NCBI RefSeq assembly: GCF_016808095.1
Contig: NC_068980.1
Span: 7,226,501 to 7,290,500, forward strand
Reading direction: 5' to 3'
Source of the DNA: Vigna angularis
Lineage: Eukaryota > Streptophyta > Magnoliopsida > Fabales > Fabaceae
DNA: 64,000 nt
The notes beneath the pieces were generated by a model. It was not told where the DNA came from and did not search any database. It worked only from the letters and a program-made list of their open reading frames with translations. Within the stretch, counting starts at the first letter, position 1. Each line of letters begins with the position of its first letter. This document shows, in pieces, positions 12,867 through 23,352 of the stretch. The position numbers and the translations under genes are program-made.

Positions 12867-15135
12867 TCACATCCATCTTTCAATCTTCATATATTGATTT
12901 TTTACGTACCCTTTCAAAATCTTCATATAACGCTCAATAGGGTACATCCATCTTAAGTATACTGGTCCACACAACTTTATTTCTCTGACCAAATGAACAA
13001 GTAAATGCACCATGATGTCAAAAAAGGATGGAGGGAAAACATTTCTAGTTGACATAAGATGATGATAATTTCGCTTTGAAGTTCAACTAACTTTGTAGGA
13101 TCGATGACTTTACTACAAATTGACGAGAAAAATGAGCACAATCGAGTTATGGTTAGCCTAACTTTTTTGGGCAAAATTCCACGAATTGCCACTGGTAACA
13201 ACTGTTGCATTAAGACATGGCAATCGTGAGACTTCAGTCCAACAAGCTTTAAGTCCTGCATTGACACTAAGCTCTTGATATTTGAAGAGTATCCTTGTGG
13301 TACCTTCATACTCTTTAAACAAAGACAAAAACTTATTTTCTCTTGTTTGGACATTGTGTAACATGCAGGGGGCAAATAAGTACGTTTACCAATCTCTCTT
13401 GGTGCCAACTCTTCTCGGATCTTCATGTCAACCAAATCCAAACGCGCATTCACTCCATCTTTTGTTTTTCCCTGGATGTTTAGTAGTGTACTAATCAAGC
13501 TATCACAAACATTTTTCTCAACATGCATGACATCTATGAAATGTCTAACATCTAACTTTGACCAATATGGAAGATCAAAGAATATTGATTTCTTCTTCCA
13601 AGGGGTCGTTACAGAAGACTTCTTCGACGTTTTCCCAAATATATGATGTACTCTATTAACTTTCTCAGCAACTTCAAGTCCAGTAAGTGGAATGGGTGCA
13701 TTGTCTTTCTCTTGTTCTCCATTGAATGCTTTCTTTAACCTTCGATATGGATGATTAGATTGTAAAAATCGCCGATGACGCATATACACTGTCTTTCTTC
13801 CGTGTTTTAATTGTTGAGCTGTAGTGTTTTCTTCACATATAGGACATGCTTTATGACCTTTCACACTGTACCCCGACAAATTACCGTAAGCTGGGAAGTC
13901 ATTAATGGTGCAAAATAACATGGCATGCATCATGAAAGTTTCTGAAGCAAAGGAATCAAATATGTCAACCCCATCAACCCACAACAACTTCAAGTCTTCA
14001 ACTAGTGGCCTTAGATAAACATCGATGTCATTTCCAGGCTGCTTTGGACCAGATATCAACATTGACAACATCATGTACTTTCTTTTCATGCACAATCCAG
14101 GAGATAAGTTGTAAATTATCAGTATAACGGGCCAACAACTATGATTGGTACTTAAATTACCAAATGGATTCATTCCATCAGTAGTTAAGCCAAACCTTAG
14201 ATTTCTACATTCTTCACCAAATTGGGGGAATTCTTGATCAATAATTTTCCATTGCTTTGAATCAGCTGGATGACGAAGCAGCCCATCAGTTGTTCTCTCA
14301 TCTGCATGCCATCTTAGGTTTTTAGCGTCTTTGGGATTCGCGAACAAACGCTTAAGTCTGGCAACTAGTGGAAGGTACCAAACTACTTTCAAAGCAGAAC
14401 CATTCTTTTCTGTGTGACCACCATCTTCACCGTTGTTTATTGACTTGTATCGTGATAACCCACATTTTGGACACTTTATCAAAACTTCATTCTCATTCCT
14501 ATATAATATGCAATCATTCGGACATGCATGTATCCGTTTTGACAAAGAATTTTTTTTGCATCATAATTACGATTAGGTAACGTATTTCCATCTGGCAGCA
14601 TTTCATTCAACAACGACAACAATTCTGTAAAACTCTTATCACTCCATCCATTGCTCGCCTTTAAATTCATGAGCCTTAACACCGCTGACAACCGTGTGAA
14701 CTTAGTTGAACCCGCATACAGAGGAGTCTCCGCATTAGTGGACATCGTTTCATACACATGCGCTTGAGCAAAGGCTTTTGCGCCAACATCGCGGATCATG
14801 TCCTCTAAGTTGTCTTCTTCGGCTTGATCTTCCATATCCATTGTGGAATCATAAACATTTTCAGTTGGAGAGACAATTGGAAAGTCTGTTAATTCGCCAT
14901 GCCATATCCATGTTGTATAACTTCGTATGAAACCATCACAGATAAGATGTTCCCTAATATCAGTTGCGTTCAACTTCCTCTCATTCAAACAGTTGACACA
15001 GGGACATCTGAACTTGACTTCATCATCACTACTTGTACTCACATTATGTTGTGCAAACTCTATAAATTCTTCTACCCCTCTCTCGTACTCAGTGCTGATG
15101 CGTGGTAAATTAATCCACCCTCTATCCGTACCCAT
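12867..15135 (-). pseudogene. TNP2-type CACTA transposase, frameshifted
   Basis: The ATG at 15,135 starts a transposase-associated domain (MGTDRGWINLPRIS..., with FRCPCVNC and HLICDGFIRSYTTWIWHGE). The next frame carries the transposase_21/tnp2 core (IHACPNDCILYRNE, KCPKCGLSRYK, DGMNPFGNLSTNHSCWPV, GHKACPICEENT), followed by a DUF4218-like part (IRGILPKKVRLTITRLCSFF, then FPPSFFDIMVHLLVHLVREI, MYPIERYMKILKGYVKN). Two frameshifts separate these: one at the 8-base homopolymer at 14,550-14,557 and one near 13,035-13,045. The normal sequence after the 'GYVKN' motif is also missing, so the product would be truncated even without the shifts. Transcription would run from the right end of the element. 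Inactive in this copy unless the homopolymer shift is an assembly error. Confidence 0.88.
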
Positions 15136-15727
15136 GTTTACTGAAATTGTTTACACAATTTCAATAATCTTGAATGATCACTTTGATCGTGTTTGTATTC
15201 AAGGTGTGACCCTATCCCATTCAAGAAGATTCACTTTTTTTAGTTTATTAAACATATCAATTTTAAACAACATATCTTAAATTTCACGAAATTTTGCCAG
15301 CATTTCGCATTGGTCTTCAGGTTACACGAAATGAAAGTGATTATAAATCACAATCAAATATGCACCCGAAGATCAATACAAAACACAACTGCAAAATTTC
15401 ATGAAATTTAAGACATGTATATTAAAATTGATATCTTATAATAAACTATGAAAAAAGTTATTACTCTTCTTAAACTGTCCAACCGGACAATTCAAGATTC
15501 AATACTTATAAATTATTATTACTATCTCCTTTCTATTCATTTTTAAAAAGTACATTTGTTCAGAAAAATCTAGAGATAGTAAATAATTTTTGTATTCAAT
15601 CTCAAACGGGAATCTAAGGCTAATTCAAAACGAGAATATATCCAAACAAACAAATAATTACATATGCAACATACATCAAGTAAAAGGAAGCAAAGGACTA
15701 TTAAAATCACCACAGACAAATATCAAT

Positions 15728-15728
<1 letters not shown>

Positions 15729-15798
<70 letters not shown>
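15729..15798. repeat. (AT)n(AC)n microsatellite
   Basis: More than 60 bp of perfect AT dinucleotides ending in ACACACAC, inside the CACTA element upstream of the transposase gene. Confidence 0.95.
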
Positions 15799-15799
<1 letters not shown>

Positions 15800-15976
15800 T
15801 GTTGGCCTAAAGTCAAGTGCTTCATGACTCAAAACACAAGTTGTGGCCGGCATCTAGGTCAAGTGAACCTAATAACTTGGGTTTCTCTACTATCTTTTTA
15901 TTTTAATTCTTCCAAAAGTAATTGATAGGTTTTTAGAATATTTTTTAGAATGGACTTTATTGTTCAATTAAAGAAT

Positions 15977-17528
15977 GGTTTAATAGGTTCGGAGGTCCCT
16001 ATATTTGCGGGTTCGTTTCACTTGGGTCCTTCAATTTTAAAAGTGATCAATTAGGTCCCTAATTTAACAAAATTGAGTCAATAATACCCTTTCCGTTAAA
16101 TGTAATGGACGATGTTAACTTTTTAAATAGGTGGCATGCTGAAACATCATTTTATTTGCAGGTGGCAGAATTTGAGCTTAATATGTGGCAATTTCTGCAA
16201 TTTTTAATTTCCTGGGACAAGGTTTGTTCTTTCAATACATCCTTCATAGATCCATTCCTGGACGAAGAACCTTCAGACCCCTCGCTCACCCTTGAACGGA
16301 TCTGAGGGAAGCTGAAACTCTGTGCTGCTGTAAAAACCCATCATAGCTGCCATCAGACCCCTCGCTCACCCTTGTATAGTTAATCCATCAATACTGAATG
16401 TCACGCTGTAAAACAAGCCGTTCTGGAAAAGACTAGCATAGAAATTACCAAAACAGCAACTGAGAATCAAAATTCACAAATTGACACAGGCCCAATGATA
16501 AAGAACCCAAAATAGGAGAAGGGTCGAAGCGAAAGTTAATTACCTGCAGAGGCACCAGCAGCAGCGTGACAAATTAAAGCGCTAATGTCGAGACTAGCAC
16601 TACAAGTTTCGCCATTGCTACTCATATTAGAATCCCAAAACGCAATTTATCAAAGTCGAAGGCAAGTAGTTCCTTAGTTTGCAGAAGAAGGGAAGGGAAT
16701 TATTTTCATGGCAGATCTTAAATTCTTGTTTATTTATATACAATCTTCCAAGTTTCAAGTGTTGAGAGGAGAAAAAAAAATAAAGGTGCGATTTGGGGTT
16801 AACTTGAGAGCAGGGTTTTATTTACGCGACGAATGGGTCTAACGAAGGGGCTGAAACGTGTTCTTCGGGGAATGAAAAATTGCCAAGCAAAATCAACAGT
16901 CTCAAGAGTTGAAAGTTGAAAGAGAATGAGAAATTGTTGGGTTATTTCCACTCTTTTTCTCTCTCGTTGAATCGTTTCTTCTCTTTCTGGGTCCTTGGGG
17001 CGTTGAAATTCTCTTCAATTTCTCTTGGCTAGTTTCAAAGGGAAAAAAATGGGGGAGGGGATCAAGATTTTACTAGCAAATTTTGACACTAAAACCTGGA
17101 TCTTGTTTCTGAAAACACCTGGCTTTCGAGAAATACTTCTAAGTTTGCTTCTTGGTGAGTTAAAAGACAAACCCAAAAATCTTAGTTTGAAAGACAGATG
17201 ATTAACAGAAAGGGATTCAGAGAAGCAGGGTGTTGTAGAGAGGGGGGAGAAGGAGAAGAAGATGAACCACAGAAGACTGAAAGCTCAAACTCTGCCTCTC
17301 GTCATTCTTGGTTCTGCCACGTATTAAGCTTAAACTCCGCCACCTGCAAATAAAATGATGTCTCAGCATGCCACCTGTTTAAAAAGTTAACGCCGTCCAT
17401 TGCATTTAACGGAAAGGGTATTATTGACTCAATTTTGTTAAATTAGGGACCTAATTGATCACTTCTAAAATTGGAGGACCCAAGTGAAACGAACCCACAA
17501 ATATAAGGACCTCCGAACCTATTAAACC
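15977..17528. mobile_element. Pack-MULE-like element nested in the CACTA element
   Basis: Long terminal inverted repeats of about 210 bp (15,977-16,190 and 17,316-17,528; outer ends GGTTTAATAGGTTCGGAGG and inverse). They are flanked by a perfect 9-bp duplication TTAAAGAAT at 15,968-15,976 and 17,529-17,537. No transposase is present. The interior looks like captured gene 5' sequence: a leader, a short coding exon with a splice donor, and part of an intron. This fits a Pack-MULE. It inserted after the CACTA element was in place, since the duplicated target is CACTA sequence. Confidence 0.9.
16544..16625 (-). pseudogene. Captured first exon, resembling a mitochondrial-carrier (NAD transporter NDT-type) gene
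   Basis: On the minus strand an ATG at 16,625 opens 27 codons (MSSNGETCSASLDISALICH, then AAAGASA) that end in a clean splice donor, CTGCAG|GTAATT. The 'HAAAGASAG' end matches the start of the first transmembrane repeat of plant mitochondrial/plastid NAD carriers, which continues with a PLDVIKTR-type signature in the intact gene. That continuation is absent here. The exon sits inside the TIRs of a Pack-MULE with apparent leader sequence upstream. The family assignment rests on about ten residues and is tentative. Confidence 0.45.
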
Positions 17529-18404
17529 TTAAAGAATTAAATAAGTAAATTTATTATTTCAATTTATTATTGTCTCAAGATTAAGTTTGTTTAGATGTTT
17601 TCAATTTTTGTGTTAGCTTTTTAGTTGAAGTTAGAGATGTTTACTTTTTAACTCAATAACCATTATAGTTAAGATATTTTGGGTTATGAGTTGAATCTCA
17701 AGCATGGACTAAAAAATGTATACATTTTTTTCCATTAGAATTCCACTAAACTGGTATCATGTCAAACCATTAGAATTCCATTAGAATTCCACTAAACACC
17801 TTTTACAATTTGAGCAAAATCTAAGCTACCAAAGTCATGATTTTCTTCCAATTAACTCGTGCATTGGGACCTTTTCTTGTTTGTCTCGGATCACACACGC
17901 ATACACACTGTTACAACATACACTTACATCATCGTTTCCTATTCATTCCAACACTCTTACAGCAGATAACAACAGTTTCAGATTGGGAAGCTTATAACGA
18001 ATCCAAGCAAAAAGCAAAAAGCAACAAGCAGACATTCCTTTCTTCGTTCAAACGAATATCAATCGCCACAGACAAATTCTATGAAAAGGCTTTTAAAAAC
18101 TTACCGTGGCAGCAAAGGACAACAGTAAAGGCAGCGGAGCGGCGGTGGAGCGGCGGGAACGATGGCGGAAGCAGCGCTTGGAAAGAACTCCTGTAGTTCG
18201 TGCAAGAAATAGCCACCCGACTTGGACAACGCTTCGCCGGAGACAATGGAGGCACGGCGGCACGACGGTGGACGCACGGAGAAGACAACAATGGCACCTT
18301 GGTGGTGGAGGCTCGCCCAGAAACGGTGGTCGCAACGGAGAAGAGAAAGCACAGGGAGGTGTTGAAGAAGAACCGTAAACCCTTCTGTTTTACGGTAAAA
18401 ATCA

Positions 18405-19030
18405 AACCAATACTGCCTCGGTTTTACGAATAACCGAGGCCTAAACAGCTTAAATAAATTTCAAAATGAACTTATACGCTTCGGGTGGCATCCAAACAGA
18501 GGTAGTAGAGGCTTTCGGCCTCGGTTCGGGGAAACCCGAAGCAATATATGTGGACAAAATGAATGACACAGACATTTGTCAGATGAAAAGTCTGAACATG
18601 CAGACGTTTACGCCTCGGTTCACTGCTGTAACCGAGGTCAGATCCGCTTTAGGCATCGATTCTGTGTGGACCCAAGGTGATATCTCATTCACGAAAGGCA
18701 GTCAGTCTGACTACTTGCAGAGGGTGGTTAATGGCAGATTGGTTTATGCCTCGGGTGGGTGAGCAACCGAGGTCATAGTCGTTTTCGGCACCGGTTTGTC
18801 GGGGAGCCGAGGCGATAGCTCCTTGACAGGACGTTAGTCAATGTGACTGGTTGAGTGACAGAGAGGTTTATGCCGCGGGTGGCCCAGTGAACCGAGGTAG
18901 TATCAGTTTTAGGCACCAGTTCCCCAACAACCGAAGCATATACGTTCCCTTTAATTACCAAAAAGCCACCGCGTTTTATTATACTTCGGTTTTTGGAAAA
19001 CCGAGGTATATTGGGCGCCTTTAAAAGTTG
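18405..19030. repeat. Right subterminal repeat array of the CACTA element
   Basis: Repeated blocks near 'cctcggtt...aaccgaggc', with diverged copies such as 'gcctcggttcggggaaacccgaagc', mirror the left array. Just inside (18,090-18,400) is a GC-rich segment that is probably the promoter and leader region of the minus-strand transcript. Overlapping open frames there on both strands reflect base composition and are not genes. Confidence 0.75.
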
Positions 19031-19873
19031 TTTTTTTACTAGTGACATAAATACATTATTAATAGGTAATTATTATATCTCTTTTGAAAATAATTTTACA
19101 TTAGAAACTTTACAAGTATTTCATGCAGAAAAGTTATCAGTATAAAATTTCTAAATATTTCTTGTTAAATAAATTTTATATGAAAAAAATCAATGAATCT
19201 CATGCTAGATTTTTTTTAAAGAAGAATATGAATGAATTTGTTGTTTGATTCTATCAGTATAAAATCAACAAATTGTACTTATTGAAAAATCTTTTCTTCT
19301 ATTATTTTGAATTAACAGTATTTATGTTTATTTAAACTATTTAATTAAGTTTTTAGTCTCTTATAAATTTAAATATTTTTAATTGAGTTTTAATAAAAGA
19401 AAATCTGTTCTTGAAATTTTTAAAATTTTTAAATAAGTTTTTATTGGTTAAATTTTTATTAATTTAATAATATAATTATTATCTTATTTTGTGATTTTTC
19501 TTATTTGTCTTAGTGTTAAAAAAATAAATTTTATGATTAATATATATCATGGTTAATAAAAAATATATTAGATAGCTATCTTTTTATATATATTTTTGGT
19601 TAATGATGACCAGGAAACCATTAGAAGTTATATGATTTTGTTATCAAATATGAGAGTCTCTATATTTACATGAAAGTCATGTAAAAACTTTACAATCTCA
19701 TTAAATAATAAAAATTATTTATCATATTTTACATTAAATATAATAAGGTTTTATATAAGTCTCGAAATATCATATTTTTTAATATTTGAAAATAAGTACG
19801 TAAAATGACGAATAAAGTACAATTATATCACTAATTAAAAAATAAAAATTTATAAGTGTTTAAAAATATGTAA

Positions 19874-19877
<4 letters not shown>

Positions 19878-19915
<38 letters not shown>
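19878..19915. repeat. (TA)n microsatellite, left flank of the inserted element
   Basis: Perfect TA dinucleotide run that continues as (AT)n at 21,206-21,248 on the other side of the element. The two runs were probably one microsatellite before insertion. Confidence 0.9.
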
Positions 19916-19917
<2 letters not shown>

Positions 19918-21203
19918 GTTTGCTAACGCGCCTATTTTTCAGTTGGTACATTTTAGCAATGTGTAGCATGTTTTAGTAGACAAAAATACCCTTATATATT
20001 GTTTCGGTTATTTGGGGACTGAGTTACCAAATGCCTCCACAATTTGTCCTTTGATCCACTTGCCGTCCGGTCTCGCTTCAGGCTCCGTTATTTATCCCTA
20101 CTGTCCGGGGGAACCTGTCAAAGATTCTCCGATGCTAAAGTCAGTACGGAAACTGTTGGCGATTTTGATGAAATAGTAATAAATGTGCAGTAAATGCAAC
20201 CTAGCTACCACTCACCTCTGACCTCTATTTATAGTTTTTTGCTATGGGCTTGGGATTAATGAAAGTTAATCACGGCCCAACTCCAGCCTAGTAGCTCTAA
20301 TCCTGATTTACCTTAATCCTTTATCTTAACCACCTAGCTTACCGGTCAGCCGGTCCTGAACGACCGTTTATGCGATAAACCGACATTACTCTAGGATGGT
20401 GGAATGGTCGGTCAGATGACAGCGTGTGAAGTGAATTTCTACATGAGCAGCCGCCCTCCCATGCTGTTAAGAGTAAGATGGTAGAAACGCTGGTGGTTGG
20501 TCGAGTCTCGGGATTACTACCTGATCGGCCGGTCCATACGGTACATATATCATGGATTTTAAGTTTTAAGGTTAAGGGTATTTTAATAATTTTCATTATT
20601 AAAACTAAAAAAAAAGAAAAAATCTCAAACCCTTACTCACCTCTCTCATTCCTCTCAACCCTTTCTCTTTCATCTCTCTCACTCCAACTTTTTTTCTGTC
20701 ATCCCTACTGTAGCTCCAATTGAAAAAAATCAGAAACACTTGCCTAACCCTAATTCACCTTGTGCACTTATCCAATTTGTTTCTCTCTCATCTCCATACT
20801 CTCCCTCACCCACACACAATAACCCGTGACACCGCAATTTGTTACTCTTGCTCTGTTCGTTCATTTGTTTTCCACTTTAATAACAAAATTATTGATGATG
20901 TTGATTTTTGATTGGAGAATTGTGTTATATATTTTCCCTTCTTATTATTATTATATTTCATTTTTAAATATGACAGAAAAAATGTTGGAGCAAGAGAAAT
21001 GAGATGAAAGACAAAGGGTTGAGAGGAATGAGAGAGGTCAGTAAGAGTTTGGAGGTTTTTTTTTTTAGTTTTGATAATGAAAATTATTAAAATACCCTTA
21101 ACCTTAAAACTTAGAATCCATGATATAAGAGTATTTTTTGTATACTAAAACCCATTACACATTGTTAAAATGTACCAACTGAAAAACAGACGTGTTAGCA
21201 AAC

Positions 21204-21205
<2 letters not shown>
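19916..21205. mobile_element. Long-TIR DNA element inserted in a TA microsatellite
   Basis: The left end starts GGGTTTGCTAACGCGCC and the right end is the inverse of GGGTTTGCTAACACGTC. The inverted repeats run to about 240 bp once a nested solo LTR (20,000-20,545) is removed; the left arm resumes at 20,551 and matches 21,130-20,970 in reverse. Both ends abut TA dinucleotide repeats, so the true target duplication cannot be read. The 250-bp centre (20,715-20,970) has no convincing gene. The long arms suggest a Mutator-like or foldback element; the superfamily is not certain. Confidence 0.75.
20000..20545. mobile_element. Solo LTR nested in the long-TIR element
   Basis: 546 bp beginning TGTTTCGGTT and ending CGGTACA, flanked by the 5-bp direct repeat TATAT (19,995-19,999 and 20,546-20,550). 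It contains a CTATTTATAG TATA-like motif. No second LTR, primer site or polyprotein is nearby, so it is best read as a solo LTR left after recombination of an LTR retrotransposon. Confidence 0.82.

Positions 21206-21248
<43 letters not shown>
21206..21248. repeat. (AT)n microsatellite, right flank of the inserted element
   Basis: Perfect AT dinucleotide run directly following the TIR element. Confidence 0.9.
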
Positions 21249-21249
<1 letters not shown>

Positions 21250-21252
<3 letters not shown>

Positions 21253-23352
21253 TTGGTATATTTATTTTTTATTATGTGAGATATGTGCTTAACTCTAAGT
21301 TAGGTATGAGCTTAAAACAGAAAATCTTTGAAAATGATGAATATGACTTTCTACCAAAACTAATCATCCATAAACCTGATAAATATTTTACATGAAAAAA
21401 AAATATTAAACATTATTATCAAACTTCTGGTTTAGAGATGAATAATGAAATGTTTAATTGCATCTTTTTAAGGAAAAATGCACTTGATAAAACATATTTC
21501 TCTAATAATGGTATCATGTGCCAAACCTCTGAATAAAGGTGCTCACAAGTCAAAAGTCATGGAATCTCAAGCATACAACGGAGACAAGTTTTCATTTTTG
21601 TTTTAAAATTTAAGTAACAATACAGTGAGATATATTCACATTTATTTTATAAATTGTACGAGTAAAATAATTATAAAAAATGAATTTTTATATTTATAAA
21701 ATAAAAAATGGTATGAAATGAATTAAAAAAATTTATGTATGTCAAATTATTATTAATTAAAAAAATTGTTGTTTGAATCTAAAAACTCACAAAATAGGAA
21801 AAAAGTGATGTTGATTCCGCATTCATTGCAGAGGTTTCAGGTTGTCCAAAAGCCAAACCATAATCTATAAGTCAATTTTCACATATTATTGGTCACTCTT
21901 TTTCCTCCTCCAACTAGCCCTTTACACTGTGTAATACCTCTTTCCTTTAACTTCAACATATACGCAATATGTAAAAGATTATTTTTCTTAAAAATACATT
22001 ATCGATAAACAAGAGCAAGAAAGGTTTTTTCATAAAAATTATTTGAGTCAATACTCTGATAGTTCTTTCAAACATAACAATATAGTCAAATGATATTGTA
22101 AAAACTTGCGTAGTTAAACGTTTGAGTAAATTGAGTCCTTAGATAAGTCCCGAAAATCAAAAGATATTTAAAGAGATATTTATTGGCAGAATTCTTATAC
22201 CAATTAACTTGGTTTGATACAGAATATTTTATAATTAACTTCATTAATAACTGAAATTTGTGGAAGGAAAAATAACTTTCTATTTACAGATTTTGAAATT
22301 GAAATACTTGTTTAAAGTTCCATGCAAGTCTACTTTCGTTTTACAATGAATTTTGAAAGGGAATTATATCATTAGTAAATTGTAAATTTTATTTATATTT
22401 TTAAAAAGATTAAATTGTTAAGACCGAGATGATCAATTTAAAATTTATAAATAAATTAAAAAGTAAACGATAGACAATGCGAATACGGAAATGGAGGCAT
22501 TTATTGTTTTTAAAGAAATTTTTTAAACATAAAAGAAAAGAAAGAACAAAAACAATCTAGTAGCGCACTATTGTTTTAAATGCGGGCCCCAGTTCACAAT
22601 GTCACTGAAGGGCAAATATGTAAGTTCAGCGACCATTTTCTTTTTTAATTTTTAAAAAGTATAGGTAGATCTTTATTCCCAAATTAGAAATTGTAACCTC
22701 TCAAACCGCAATTCTTCCACCACCACCAACCAGGGCGGCACCGGCGACCCCAACAGTGGCAAAACAAACCGCACATCACCCAAATTCCGCCACTGCCGAC
22801 GACAAACCCTCCACGGCCTCAAATCGCACTTCTCCCACCTTCTTCCCAACATCCACCACGGCGTCACCGGCGACTCCAACAGTGGCAAAATAAACCTTCA
22901 CTTTCTTTTGGATTTAGAAATTCTAGATTTCCTTCAAGCGGCTTCTAAATCCCCTTCCCACGCTTCACTCTAAGTTCCCTTCTCATTTTCACTCTCAGTT
23001 TTGAAATTCCCATCTGATTTCACTTTTTTCTTTTCCTTTTGTGGTTTATTCCTCTAACGTTTTTGTCCTTTTGTGGTTTATGCCTTTACCGTTTTTGCCC
23101 TTTCGTTGTTTCTTGCTTTACCGTTTTTACCCTTTCACACATAATCACATTTTGCCACCTCACGGTTGTCAAGAGGAGAGTCAAAATAACATCTCCCAAA
23201 ACAAAACAAAATGCATTGTGAGAGACTTCGTGGGTTGCCCTGCCTTGCTTCGCTGTCGTTTCGCCGGCCAAAGACACAACAATTATTGCCGTTTCACTGT
23301 CTGCTTTGGACATCTCTTTCTTCTCTCCAACAGTTTGATTTGACAATTCACG
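21250..23352. other. Intergenic DNA and probable promoter/leader of the syntaxin gene
   Basis: 21,250-22,650 is AT-rich with nothing recognised. At 22,660-22,900 a GC-richer block contains two copies of 'caccggcga(c/t)(c)ccaacagtggcaaaa' (near 22,740 and 22,865). 22,980-23,340 is rich in CT tracts typical of a plant 5' leader and leads into the syntaxin start codon. Confidence 0.45.

Larger units (their letters stand above)
10137..19044 (-). mobile_element. CACTA (En/Spm) DNA transposon, 8.9 kb
   Basis: The left end reads CACTAGTGCAATAAAGG and the right end is its inverse, ...TTTTTTTACTAGTG. The 3-bp direct repeat ACA flanks both ends (10,134-10,136 and 19,045-19,047), as expected for CACTA elements. 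Both subterminal regions are packed with direct and inverted copies of 'tgcctcggtt / aaccgaggca', the usual binding array for the element's TNPA-like protein. Inside, on the minus strand, are a TNP2-type transposase (broken) and a DUF8039-Ulp1 protease gene. A 1.55-kb Pack-MULE is nested inside and an (AT)n microsatellite lies beside the transposase. The transposase frameshifts suggest the copy cannot move by itself, though its ends could still be mobilised in trans. Confidence 0.95.

Noticed and set aside
15590..15925. 111-codon open frame across the (AT)n tract
   Set aside because: It consists largely of an Ile-Tyr run from the microsatellite and has no coding character.
18079..18405. Several overlapping 80-110 codon frames on both strands
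   Set aside because: Simultaneous open frames in GC-rich sequence at the CACTA right end reflect composition; none resembles a protein family.
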